From CAZIKF01 sp964539825 (GTDB taxonomy: Bacteria; Muiribacteriota; UBA6191), in assembly GCA_964539825.1 (NCBI GenBank), contig CAZIKF010000017.1, forward strand, positions 1 through 64,000: DNA of 64,000 nucleotides, given 5' to 3'. The position numbers and the translations under genes were made by a program. The notes under the pieces were generated by a model. It did no database searches, was not told the origin of the DNA, and worked only from the letters and a program-made list of their open reading frames with translations. Shown piece by piece: positions 44,054 to 52,635 of the stretch (its first letter is position 1; each line of letters begins with the position of its first letter).

Positions 44054-47000
44054 ATGCCCTTTGTGGTCCTGGATAGAAATCTCGGGTATGTGGAAAGAGA
44101 TTTATTTGATGTTTTGGCGGGCAGCGAACTTATAGATAGCACTAACAACCTTGAGATTCAGAAGCTGAAAAAGGACCTCACTGAAAAGGCCACACTAAGA
44201 CGCAGTTTATTCTCCAGGCTGAATTCCAGTGCAAGGATTACTCGGGAGGAATTTGAACAATTGAGGACTCTATTCAAGCCAGTTGAAATCCTTAATTCTC
44301 TTCAAAAAGAAATATCAAAATCCACAATTCTCTCCCCATTTCTTACCCTGGAAGAAAAGTCCCTGGTGCGCAATGCCATCCAGGAAGTTCTCAAGGAAAG
44401 GATGAGGCTCTACAACCTGGTGTTGCTCTTAAGAGGCATGGATAAGAGTCCTAATTCCTTCGCTGCGGATGCCGTAAAGGAGCTTAAGGAGGGCTTAATC
44501 CGCTTTTATCCAGGTAAAAAAATGCCCTCGCACTGTTGGAGAGCTCTGGGGGCAATCCAGGCAGGTCAAAGTCTCACCCACAAGGATTGGGAGAGTCTCA
44601 TAGAGGCGGTTGATTTCTATAACTTTCCCCTGTCCAAGATTCAAGCTGTCAGGGAAGAAGTCTGGAGAAACCAGGGAAAGGACTTTGTTTTCAAAGATGC
44701 GAATTTAGAAGGTTCGTTTGTACAAAACCCTACCCAGGGTCTCTTTATGAGAGATGAGGAAGAGCTTCCAAAACCCTATGTCAGGTATGGCAAGAAAGCA
44801 GTATTACTGAGCGACCTGGGGGTGGATGCCCTCACCCTGGAGCGCAGAAAATTCCTCCCGCATGAAGACATCATGCAATTTTTTGGTACTCGATGGAGAA
44901 AGCTAAATGTCATTGGCCAGGATGTCAGCTGTCATTTTAGCACCCGTCCAGTAGGGCACTCCCTGGAGGATTACCATCGGGGTTTCGACACCCCCCCCTC
45001 CGCCGTAATTACCGTTTTCTTAAAGGAAATGTTGCTAGCAAACCTGTTCGAGGAACTCTTCTCACGAGACCTATCCGCCATAGAGCGCGATAACATCGAT
45101 AGCTATGTGGAACGAAACTTTCCAGGGGTATTACCGCCCATCAAATCCCTGTACCGTGAATTGTTTGAAATCAAGTATCACTCCAAACAACAAGTGCAAG
45201 AAGCCAGTCAAATGTTTACTTCTTCTCAAACATGGCTGGAAGAATTTAAGAACTACTTCTGGTTCCTACCAAGAAATACCGAATATAACACCGCCAAAAT
45301 GAGTCACTGGCAGCTAAGCTCTACCAGCAGAATGCTTCCCAGGACTGCCGGCCTTAAAATACTGGTTGAGGAAGGTGTCGTCAAAGCATCCAGCACTACT
45401 CTGGCGGAGATAAAACAGTGGGCGATTGGGGATACCTCAGAACCATTCCTATTCTCTTATACTCATGATTCTCAGGAGTACCTGGGTTCCCTGATCGGCT
45501 CCAGAGTCATGTATAACCACGTTTTTTTCATTTCCCTGGATCGTAGCCTGGTGTTTGCTTATAGCAGGATTTTATTGGTCATACTTCCGTTAATACTTTC
45601 TCTCACTTTGATTCTAACCCTATTTCTGAGTCGAAGGCTCGTTACCAGGGTGGTCAAACCTATACAGGAACTGACCATAGATGTTCAACGTTTTTCAGAC
45701 GGCAGTCTCCTGGATTATCGCCGAGCTATCACACGGGATGATGAAATCGGACAGATGTTCTTTTTTTTCAAGTCAATGGTGCAGAACATCAATGCAAAAG
45801 TCAGGGAAGAGTCCTTTATCAACCGCCTCAATGACCTGGTTGTCCAGGGGCATCCCATCGAAGCACAGGTTCAGTTTTCCATCCACAAGCTAGCGGAGAG
45901 CTGCGAGGCGGATTTTGGGTACATAGGTTTCTATGAAAATACTTCAAAAGAAAAGCTGATCGTCTCCGCATCCCACTGTAGTGTTTACCGGCCTGCCCAG
46001 GAACTTGCCGAGTTAAAATCTGAACTTCGCAAGAGAATACTGACTTCAAGCGGACAGGATTTCTTAGCATTTGATCCGTCAGAGGCCAGGGGTCTGGGCT
46101 TCCAAAACTTGATCGTACATTCTATCAAAACTTTACCGCTTGATCTCTCGGAGTCTTTAAAGAAAGAGGAGGAATTCCAATTCCCTTCTCAGATCCCAGG
46201 GACCGACATTGAGGGCTTTTTCATACTTGGAAACTTTCCTGAAGAGGCGTTGGATGATGAAAAACGCGAATTCCTAAGAAGTTTCTGCTCTCAAATGGTA
46301 ACGGTAGTTTCCAAGTCTCACCTCGATGAAATGAACATGGATAACATTGAAGGACAGGCGATTCAGGTGGGCCTAATGCCAACCCAGGTACCCAAAGGCA
46401 AAGGCCCTTTGGAAATCGCATTCTCCTTCGAGGCAGCCAAGTACCTGGGAGGAGACTTTTTTGATTTTATTCCCTTTGATGATCTTCCAAAATTAGGCCT
46501 GGCGATAGCTGACGTTTCAGGAAAAGGTATTGGCCCATCCTTGTTTGGAATCACCTGCAAATCCATGCTGCAGATCCTGGCTCAGAAATCAAAAGAGACC
46601 AATGTCACCATGATAGAACTCAATGATATTCTTTATCGTGAAAAGCCCCATCAGGAACTCTTCTCAACAATGTTCTACTGTATTTATGATTGGGATCGAA
46701 TGACTCTGACTTATACCTCTGCTGGTCACAACAACATGTTATTGCTGCGACACGACGCTGTTAAGGTCGAGTACCTTGGGGCCAAGGACCCACCGCTGGC
46801 GATGATCTCCCCATTTTCCTACCAAAAGAGAGAAATCAGCATGAGTATCGGTGATTGGTTATTACTCTACACCGACGGTATTACCGAATTGAGAAATCCC
46901 CTGGGGAGCTTTTTTGAACTGAAGGGCTTGGAAGAGTTTCTGGTGCGGAATCGAAGAAAAGGGATTACAGAATTCAAGTCTGATTTGATGCTGGAATTGG

Positions 47001-47107
47001 ATCATTTTCGAAAGGGAAGATTACCCGAAGACGACATAACCTTTATTGCTATCAAGGTCGGCTCTGAGAGGCACCCCTTAGAGCCCTTGAAGTCGGTATT
47101 TACTTGA
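44054..47107 (+). CDS. Membrane sensor PP2C/SpoIIE-type phosphatase with HAMP (copy 2, main part)
   Basis: 1017 residues from the first ATG after the C10 tract, with the frame open back to the tract. As shown it lacks TM1, which is encoded in the preceding fragment. Visible parts: extracytoplasmic sensor region (1-490), TM near 497-520 (ILLVILPLILSLTLILTLFL), HAMP (VVKPIQELTIDVQRFSDG), a GAF-like region and the phosphatase with YLGGDFFDF, IADVSGKGIGPSL, LYTDGITEL and EDDITFIAI all intact. The paralogue upstream shares the layout. Its stop overlaps the frame of the first STAS gene region, suggesting coupling. Likely target: the STAS proteins. Confidence 0.88.
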   Translation: MPFVVLDRNLGYVERDLFDVLAGSELIDSTNNLEIQKLKKDLTEKATLRRSLFSRLNSSARITREEFEQLRTLFKPVEILNSLQKEISKSTILSPFLTLEEKSLVRNAIQEVLKERMRLYNLVLLLRGMDKSPNSFAADAVKELKEGLIRFYPGKKMPSHCWRALGAIQAGQSLTHKDWESLIEAVDFYNFPLSKIQAVREEVWRNQGKDFVFKDANLEGSFVQNPTQGLFMRDEEELPKPYVRYGKKAVLLSDLGVDALTLERRKFLPHEDIMQFFGTRWRKLNVIGQDVSCHFSTRPVGHSLEDYHRGFDTPPSAVITVFLKEMLLANLFEELFSRDLSAIERDNIDSYVERNFPGVLPPIKSLYRELFEIKYHSKQQVQEASQMFTSSQTWLEEFKNYFWFLPRNTEYNTAKMSHWQLSSTSRMLPRTAGLKILVEEGVVKASSTTLAEIKQWAIGDTSEPFLFSYTHDSQEYLGSLIGSRVMYNHVFFISLDRSLVFAYSRILLVILPLILSLTLILTLFLSRRLVTRVVKPIQELTIDVQRFSDGSLLDYRRAITRDDEIGQMFFFFKSMVQNINAKVREESFINRLNDLVVQGHPIEAQVQFSIHKLAESCEADFGYIGFYENTSKEKLIVSASHCSVYRPAQELAELKSELRKRILTSSGQDFLAFDPSEARGLGFQNLIVHSIKTLPLDLSESLKKEEEFQFPSQIPGTDIEGFFILGNFPEEALDDEKREFLRSFCSQMVTVVSKSHLDEMNMDNIEGQAIQVGLMPTQVPKGKGPLEIAFSFEAAKYLGGDFFDFIPFDDLPKLGLAIADVSGKGIGPSLFGITCKSMLQILAQKSKETNVTMIELNDILYREKPHQELFSTMFYCIYDWDRMTLTYTSAGHNNMLLLRHDAVKVEYLGAKDPPLAMISPFSYQKREISMSIGDWLLLYTDGITELRNPLGSFFELKGLEEFLVRNRRKGITEFKSDLMLELDHFRKGRLPEDDITFIAIKVGSERHPLEPLKSVFT

Positions 47108-47121
47108 ACCGGGAAGATAAC

Positions 47122-47514
47122 ATGAAAGAAGACAACTCATACGCAATTGAAAGTATGGTTGATCGGGCAGAGCATCAACCCGACTCCGGGATCCTTTGTG
47201 TTACCTTTAGTGATCAGCTCAGTAGTGCCAGACTCAGGGACTTTCGGGATTTTTTTCGGGAAGAATTTGAAAGAGGGCATTATAAACTGGTTTTGAACCT
47301 GGAAAAAGTTGATATAATTCTTTCGGCTCACATCGGTATTTTGTGGTCACAGCGGCAAATCGCGCAGCAGCATGGGGGAGATCTTAAGTTCGTCGGTCTT
47401 TCAAAGATGATTTATGCAGCATTTGACGCTATCAGTCTGATCACATTTATCGATGTATTTGATACGGTGGAAGAAGCCATCGAGGCTTTTGGGAGAAATG
47501 GTGGAAGAGAATAA
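47122..47514 (+). CDS. STAS-domain anti-sigma-factor antagonist-like protein (copy 1)
   Basis: 130 residues from ATG 47122, with GGGAAG upstream (a TTG at 47104 is an alternative). A single STAS domain: ILCVTFSDQLSSARLRDFRDFF, YKLVLNLEKVDIILSAHIGILWSQ and HGGDLKFVGLSK, then FDAISLITFIDVFDTVEEAIEAF. The Ser of LSAHIG lies where SpoIIAA/RsbV proteins are phosphorylated. Such proteins bind an anti-sigma kinase when dephosphorylated. It directly follows the two phosphatases that would activate it. The next STAS gene overlaps its 3' end by 17 bases. Confidence 0.85.
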   Translation: MKEDNSYAIESMVDRAEHQPDSGILCVTFSDQLSSARLRDFRDFFREEFERGHYKLVLNLEKVDIILSAHIGILWSQRQIAQQHGGDLKFVGLSKMIYAAFDAISLITFIDVFDTVEEAIEAFGRNGGRE

Positions 47515-47899
47515 ACTGTTGGAGATAGAGGATCTCATCGCGTATCGCAAAGTCCTCGAAGAGGAGCAAGTGGTCTGCATTCGATTCAACTCTTCCTTGA
47601 AACAGGGAAATCTTCCTGGATTACGAGGATTATTCCTGAGAGAATTTCAGGAAGAGCATTACCGTATTGTCCTTGATATGAAGCTGGTAGAACTATTGAC
47701 CTCAGCTCACCTGGGTTTGATCTGGTCCCAAAAGCGCGAAGCCGTGAAACATGGTGGAGACATCTACTTCGCGGCTCCGGGGAAATTGGTCATGGAGGCC
47801 TTCGAAGCGATTAGCTTAACCTCCATGATGAAAATCTTTGATTCCGTGGAAGACGCACTGGCGGCGTTTGCTCAGGAATCTGAAGACAGCCCTTCCTGA
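47498..47899 (+). CDS. STAS-domain anti-sigma-factor antagonist-like protein (copy 2)
   Basis: 133 residues from ATG 47498 (GGGAGA ribosome site), overlapping the first STAS gene by 17 bases, so translation is probably coupled. It is a paralogue: VVCIRFNSSLKQGNLPGLRGLF, YRIVLDMKLVELLTSAHLGLIWSQ, HGGDIYFAAPGK and FEAISLTSMMKIFDSVEDALAAF. The phosphoacceptor position is TSAHLG, with Ser conserved. No RsbW/SpoIIAB-type kinase is nearby. Its last 28 bases overlap the 3' end of the convergent pseudokinase gene. Confidence 0.84.
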   Translation: MVEENKLLEIEDLIAYRKVLEEEQVVCIRFNSSLKQGNLPGLRGLFLREFQEEHYRIVLDMKLVELLTSAHLGLIWSQKREAVKHGGDIYFAAPGKLVMEAFEAISLTSMMKIFDSVEDALAAFAQESEDSPS

Positions 47900-49608
47900 G
47901 TCCAAATTTGTTCAAAGTTTTCAGGGATTAAACTCCTTTCCAGCAACCTGCCCTCCTTAAGGCGAAGCTGCTTACCAGGATAACTAAGAATGGGAGGCTC
48001 TTTGCGGGGAGTAATCTTAATCGCACCTGCGTAGACTCTAATCGTACTAATGTTCTTATTCTTAACGCTAAGAGCACCCGCTCGGGAATTAAGAATTCCC
48101 CACCCTAGCTCCACAGTCAATAAGGCCAGGGATTGACGGAAGTCAAAGTGCATTTCCCCTTCGCTGCATTGGAATCGCACCGAATCTGTCATTCCCGAGG
48201 TATCGGTCTCGAATTGGAAATTGTCTATTTCGGTCTCCCTTCCCAGTTTGATCCTCCACCCGGACTCTTTGCTTCCCACCACTACGAAGCTATCCCTTCC
48301 CGTTCTCAAACTACTCCCCTGCGGGAGTACGGCCCCAGGTGTGACTGGCTGCCACGGGTCCAAAACATGCTTCTTCCAGAAAACATCACCTTGCAAATGC
48401 TGAATCTTGACGCTGGCCTTAGTCAGTGTGGCTACTTGATTCAACACCTTCGTTTCAGCTTCATTAAAACTTCCTTGATAAATATTAAAACCAAGAGTTA
48501 GCACAACAAGGCTCAGGAATCCTGCCAGAAAACGAGAGAGAGACGGTGATAAGGTGAGATTAGAAAAGGTGCCCGTTTCTTCGGCTTGAGAAGGAGCCTC
48601 TCTTGATTCCTCGTGATCCACAACACTAGCCTGTGACAAACCCGCTTCTTCCTCCCCTGGCCTTGGACGAAAACCAACATCTGCCTTCAATTCCGGCAGG
48701 TAAATTTTATCTTGTTTTGAATCCTCTTGAAATTGCTTTGTCGCGGCCGGTTCTCCTGGCAGAGGCTGTGCAAAATCTTCACGAGCCCGAATGGTTTCAG
48801 CAACATCTCGTGGATCTTTGTTGGGAAACTTACACCATTCCTCATAATGGGCCGGTCCATCAAAGACTCTTTGCGAGTCGAAAAATCGCTCTGCCAACTG
48901 CTCTGTTGTCCAAAACCCACCCTCATTCCGACTGGTAAAGCACTGAATAGCAATTGTGCGCAATTCAACTGGCAGGTTTGAGGCAGAAAGATCTGGTGGT
49001 AAGCTGAGATCAGATCTAAAACATATACAGAGTATAGCTCCGAGGGCATAGAGATCGATTTCAACTCCGAAGGAGCCTTTTTCAATGTGATCAGATGAGC
49101 AATAGCCGGGATAGCTGGGTAGACCCCCGGCTGGGAGATGGGCGATTGTGAGGGGATCAGGAAATAAAGCAAGCTGTAGAATTTTCAGTCGCCCTGATTC
49201 CTCCACCCAGACACACCGGGGATTGAGCATACCGTGCAGAAATCCAAGTTCGTGGATTTTCTGAATTGCAGATACGAGTTGGAGAAAGACATGGACTTTA
49301 ACACCGTCAGCCCTGGGTTGATCAAAGTACTGATCCAGACTCTTACCCCGGAAAAAACGAAATACCAGAAACAGCGCTTTTCGATCTGAAAAGAAGTCTG
49401 TCATCGTTGGTAAATTCTCATGACAAACTGTGGAAATTAACTGCGTGGATTGTTTTAGATCCAGCAGAACTTCCGGGCTGGGATACCTTAGCTCCTGAAT
49501 GAGAACTTTCCGGGTACTGGTCCGATCTATTCCTTCATGGAGCAACAAATGAGAATCGCGCAGAATTATCTTTTCGAATTTATATCTGCGGTGTGTGTTA
49601 ACAGCCAT
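47872..49608 (-). CDS. Pseudokinase fused through a membrane segment to a FecR-like domain
   Basis: 578 residues. Residues 10-260 follow the protein-kinase fold (LVFRFFRGKSLDQYF hinge, AIQKIHELGFLHG, GVEIDLYALGAILCICF with Asp185), but key residues are gone: VAIK is VLIQ (Gln38), HRDLKPxN is HGMLNPRC (125-132) and DFG is QLA (145-147). So it is very likely inactive as a kinase. A linker and a membrane helix (LAGFLSLVVLTLGFNIY, about 365-385) lead to an outside domain with VLPQGSSLRTGRDSFVVVG and IKLGRETEI, the FecR pattern. It may sense outside and signal by protein contact. The pseudopilin operon lies just upstream in the same direction. Confidence 0.75.
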   Translation of the reverse strand: MAVNTHRRYKFEKIILRDSHLLLHEGIDRTSTRKVLIQELRYPSPEVLLDLKQSTQLISTVCHENLPTMTDFFSDRKALFLVFRFFRGKSLDQYFDQPRADGVKVHVFLQLVSAIQKIHELGFLHGMLNPRCVWVEESGRLKILQLALFPDPLTIAHLPAGGLPSYPGYCSSDHIEKGSFGVEIDLYALGAILCICFRSDLSLPPDLSASNLPVELRTIAIQCFTSRNEGGFWTTEQLAERFFDSQRVFDGPAHYEEWCKFPNKDPRDVAETIRAREDFAQPLPGEPAATKQFQEDSKQDKIYLPELKADVGFRPRPGEEEAGLSQASVVDHEESREAPSQAEETGTFSNLTLSPSLSRFLAGFLSLVVLTLGFNIYQGSFNEAETKVLNQVATLTKASVKIQHLQGDVFWKKHVLDPWQPVTPGAVLPQGSSLRTGRDSFVVVGSKESGWRIKLGRETEIDNFQFETDTSGMTDSVRFQCSEGEMHFDFRQSLALLTVELGWGILNSRAGALSVKNKNISTIRVYAGAIKITPRKEPPILSYPGKQLRLKEGRLLERSLIPENFEQIWTQEGLSSDS

Positions 49609-49653
49609 TGAACAACAACGTATTCCTATGCAAAGTTTACATTCATTCCAAAC

Positions 49654-50298
49654 CTAATGAGGCATGCTGGTATCGTTCAAAATCCATTCCGGATATCGTT
49701 CTCCCACAGCCTTATACGGCAACGAAAAGCTTCCTACGAGGGTCATTCGGTCACGACTCAATGGGTTAGATTCTGCTCCTGACTGCACGGTTGCACGGGT
49801 GTGATCACCGATCAAAGTCAACTTGAAACTCAACAGGTCCGTTCCCCGAAGATTCCCCATGCTGAGGGATTCAAGTTTGACCGGTTCAAACAGAAAATGA
49901 ACATCTATCAATCGTCTCTGGGATACCATGATATTGTTGCGTTTCAGGGCAAATTCCTCAGGATGAAATGTGTATATCACCTGGAAGGTTTTGATAACTT
50001 CGTCTGTGCTAGACTCAGGAGAATACCGATAAAAGGAGAGCTCCTTGCCTCCATTTCCTATTAACAATGGATGCTGATCATCATAGATAAGTGTTTTGAG
50101 ATCATCCATGAGCCTTTGATAACAAATATAGCTGGTTTGCAAAGATTCTGACTTGTTGGAGGTTCTTCTGCTCAAGGCCAATCCCGAACTCTGAAGCATA
50201 TAGAGGCTTATCAAAAAGACCAGAAGTATAAGAACCAGTACCAGTATCTCAACCAGGGTAACTCCCGAAATACTTCGAAGATTTTTCTTTACGTACAT
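49654..50298 (-). CDS. Pseudopilin-like protein with prepilin leader
   Basis: About 214 residues from ATG 50298 (GAGAG upstream; an in-frame TTG is at 50310). The leader MYVKKNLRSISG is followed by VTLVEILVLVLILLVFLISLY, with the +5 Glu and long hydrophobic helix of type IV prepilins, cleaved after the Gly by PilD. The rest is a beta-rich globular domain. GspJ/PilW-like in size and place. The upstream gene end overlaps its frame start, so it is tightly coupled to the previous pseudopilin. Exact family not recognised. Confidence 0.75.
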   Translation of the reverse strand: MYVKKNLRSISGVTLVEILVLVLILLVFLISLYMLQSSGLALSRRTSNKSESLQTSYICYQRLMDDLKTLIYDDQHPLLIGNGGKELSFYRYSPESSTDEVIKTFQVIYTFHPEEFALKRNNIMVSQRRLIDVHFLFEPVKLESLSMGNLRGTDLLSFKLTLIGDHTRATVQSGAESNPLSRDRMTLVGSFSLPYKAVGERYPEWILNDTSMPH

Positions 50299-50306
50299 CA
50301 CTTCTC

Positions 50307-50786
50307 TCAAAGATTGTATTGCTGAACAAGGGATAGATTACGCCTCATAACGATTCTTTCGAGTTGATATTCACGCCAGGGCTGTTGGGGTCCTGGAAAT
50401 TTCCAGCGAATCAAGACTCTGAGTTTTCCAAGCCCATCGGTGCCTAAAACTGAGAATACACACTTTTCTTCCCACCCATCTGGGTCTAATCTGCGTTTGT
50501 ACTCCTCGGGAAGAGGTGACATGCTGTTGGCAACCTCTACGATATTGGAGGAGGGGGTAGGAGATAGGCTTAGAGTCGTCAGTTCCTCAAAAGCATAACC
50601 TGCGTAAGCATCTAAAATGCTGACAGCTCGGATATGCGCGAAAACATAATACTCGTTAAATGAGGATTTGGTGCTGCTGGACTGGAGCATCTGCATCACC
50701 GGAAACAAGCAAAGTACCAGGATAGTAATCGCTAATAGAATTTCAGCGAGCGTGAAGCCCCGTGGACCCATTGCACGTTTATACAT
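50307..50786 (-). CDS. Pseudopilin-like protein with prepilin leader (second)
   Basis: About 159 residues from ATG 50786, which has AGGT four bases upstream; ATG 50801 and TTG 50846 are in-frame alternatives. The leader MYKRAMGPRG is followed by FTLAEILLAITILVLCLFPVM, the classical GFTLxE cleavage and hydrophobic helix of type IV pilins and GspI/PilV-like minor pseudopilins. The C-terminal half is a small globular domain with a Trp-rich strand (VLIRWKFPGPQQPW). It lies in the middle of a tightly packed pilin-type operon. Confidence 0.75.
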   Translation of the reverse strand: MYKRAMGPRGFTLAEILLAITILVLCLFPVMQMLQSSSTKSSFNEYYVFAHIRAVSILDAYAGYAFEELTTLSLSPTPSSNIVEVANSMSPLPEEYKRRLDPDGWEEKCVFSVLGTDGLGKLRVLIRWKFPGPQQPWREYQLERIVMRRNLSLVQQYNL

Positions 50787-50842
50787 AGTACCTACATCCA
50801 TCACTTTCAGGCGTATTCCCACACCTCGAAAGGAATCTTGAA

Positions 50843-52534
50843 TCAATCTCCCACTCGATGAAAGCTCTTAGCTATGGCCCTGGGTCCAAATCCAACATAG
50901 TAATAACTCTTCTTGGCATTGGAGTCGCTATCGGGTGAGGTCGTGCCGGAAGCGATACGGGGATCGTAGCTCAATACACCCTTCAAGTCTTCGGGATTTA
51001 TCACCCTGTCCAAAACCAGATTTCCATCTATTCGCAGATCCGTCCCCGCGATTTCCATCTCAGACATAGGGCCTAGTGAAGCCTGTATGGAGCCGCCTAA
51101 CTTCATTTTTCCGTAACTGATAAAGGTCAAAAGGTCCTGAGGGGGAGATTTGACCGAGATATTTTGAAGAACCACTTTACCGCTCGTGACAACCACAAGC
51201 TTACCTTCAAATTGAGGAATCGAATGCACTCTTAGAGTCTTGGTTGGATTCTTTACGAAAACCACTCCATTGGTGGGAGTGTAGCGTGTGATTAGCTCTT
51301 CAAATGCTTTGCTCAGATCCAGCTGTTTTTCTTCGTCCAAAACATAAAAAGCTTTTTTTTCCCAAAAGGACTTTTCCCTGGATTTGTATTTGTAAAAGTA
51401 CTTTACGATTTTTGATTTTTGATCACCGGTCGCGATTTGAAAGGTGTCCTGAAAGCCCCGATAGACATTGAGTCTTTCTGTATGCTTCTTTGAGAGCTCC
51501 ACCATTGAAAGTGTCATGGGTTTGATCAAAATGATGCACTTTTGCAGATTCTTTTTAATATCTTTCTTCAGTGATAGTAGCAAACAGGCATCGAGAGCAA
51601 GATTAGCTACTTTAGCATTTACAAGAGCCTGTTGAATTCCAGCACTGATTAGTCGAACCCTCTTTTGTAAATGGAGTTGATCCAGGTCAAGAGCCTCAGC
51701 CTGAGAATAGAGCACCATATCCCTGGGAAACAGGAAAGGGACGGTGGAAGGCAGGGCTTCCAGAGGAGGTTGTGTAAAGAGCTGTTCTAATTGGTCGTAG
51801 GGAATGTTTTCAGCTGTCTCAGGAGGCCATTCCTTTTTCATGGATTCCAAAATGTCCACATAGGCTTGCCTAATTCCCGGCAGGCGGGTGGATAAATCAT
51901 CAATGGAAGACTGAATTTTGTTGTTGTCGCTTTGATCTCCTTCGGATGGATTTAGAATCCCACGATAATCGTGAAGATAGAAACTAAGCTGATCGAAAGG
52001 TCTTGGCGGACCAATTAAAACCGTCTTAAATTCATGCCGCGAATCTAGTCGTCGATGAACTCTTCGGCCGAAACCTGCACGGGCAGTCACTATAGCTGAG
52101 AGTTTAAGGGTACCGAATTTCTCATAGGGAAGTTTACCGTAGGATTTCTGAAACAAGACTTCTGCCTGCACAGACTCATTGTGCAGAAGATAGTCCATGA
52201 AACTATAATTCTCGATGATTTCCCTGGTTCGCGGAACTGGTATGGTAAACCCAAATCCTTCGCTGGAAGTAGCCTGATCGCGAAAAAGCGAAAAAAGCTC
52301 GTCTCCTGGCTGATTGACTCGTTGTGAAATATAGGCCAAACTTTCATCAATGGCAGATTGTGCGGTAAAGGAGGCGTTGTCCCCTAATGTTGAAGCTCCA
52401 ACATCCAGAGTCACTCTCTCCACAAGACGGTAATTGTATATCCCCAGGATGGCTAAAGAAGCCAGAACGATAACCAATAATGTAAGGAATATCCCACCTC
52501 TTGAATTTAGTCGAACTCTGCTGTGTCCAGTCAT
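50843..52534 (-). CDS. PilX/GspK-like pilus assembly protein, divergent
   Basis: 563 residues. A short basic lead (HSRVRLNSRGG) and a single hydrophobic helix (IFLTLLVIVLASLAILGIY) are followed by ASFTAQSAIDESLAYISQRV, typical of the PilX N-terminal region where the membrane helix continues into an exposed amphipathic helix. The long remainder (beta-rich at 85-190 and 430-530, helical in between) is unlike ordinary PilX, so a dedicated pilus or secretion system is likely. Its ATG overlaps the stop of a short upstream frame by four bases (ATGA). Confidence 0.65.
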   Translation of the reverse strand: MTGHSRVRLNSRGGIFLTLLVIVLASLAILGIYNYRLVERVTLDVGASTLGDNASFTAQSAIDESLAYISQRVNQPGDELFSLFRDQATSSEGFGFTIPVPRTREIIENYSFMDYLLHNESVQAEVLFQKSYGKLPYEKFGTLKLSAIVTARAGFGRRVHRRLDSRHEFKTVLIGPPRPFDQLSFYLHDYRGILNPSEGDQSDNNKIQSSIDDLSTRLPGIRQAYVDILESMKKEWPPETAENIPYDQLEQLFTQPPLEALPSTVPFLFPRDMVLYSQAEALDLDQLHLQKRVRLISAGIQQALVNAKVANLALDACLLLSLKKDIKKNLQKCIILIKPMTLSMVELSKKHTERLNVYRGFQDTFQIATGDQKSKIVKYFYKYKSREKSFWEKKAFYVLDEEKQLDLSKAFEELITRYTPTNGVVFVKNPTKTLRVHSIPQFEGKLVVVTSGKVVLQNISVKSPPQDLLTFISYGKMKLGGSIQASLGPMSEMEIAGTDLRIDGNLVLDRVINPEDLKGVLSYDPRIASGTTSPDSDSNAKKSYYYVGFGPRAIAKSFHRVGD

Positions 52535-52635
52535 TGCAGGTTCATCCAGTTGGCACTACGGAGCACACTCCCCAGGGGAAATCCTAAGAGATAATCCCAA
52601 AATTCGGGACCCTGGTCTTCAAAAGAGGACTTCAT
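52531..52635 (-). CDS. Short 34-codon frame, possible shifted C-terminus of the small secreted protein
   Basis: From ATG 52635 to TGA 52531 this frame encodes a protein-like sequence ending FWDYLLGFPLGSVLRSANW and a few more residues. Its stop overlaps the next gene by four bases (ATGA), the usual sign of operon coupling. No ribosome site precedes the ATG. It more likely continues the 77-codon frame upstream: a +1 shift at TTT TGA (52619-52624) joins ENTDEVLF to EDQGPEFWDYL, giving about 106 residues. Confidence 0.5.
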   Translation of the reverse strand: MKSSFEDQGPEFWDYLLGFPLGSVLRSANWMNLQ

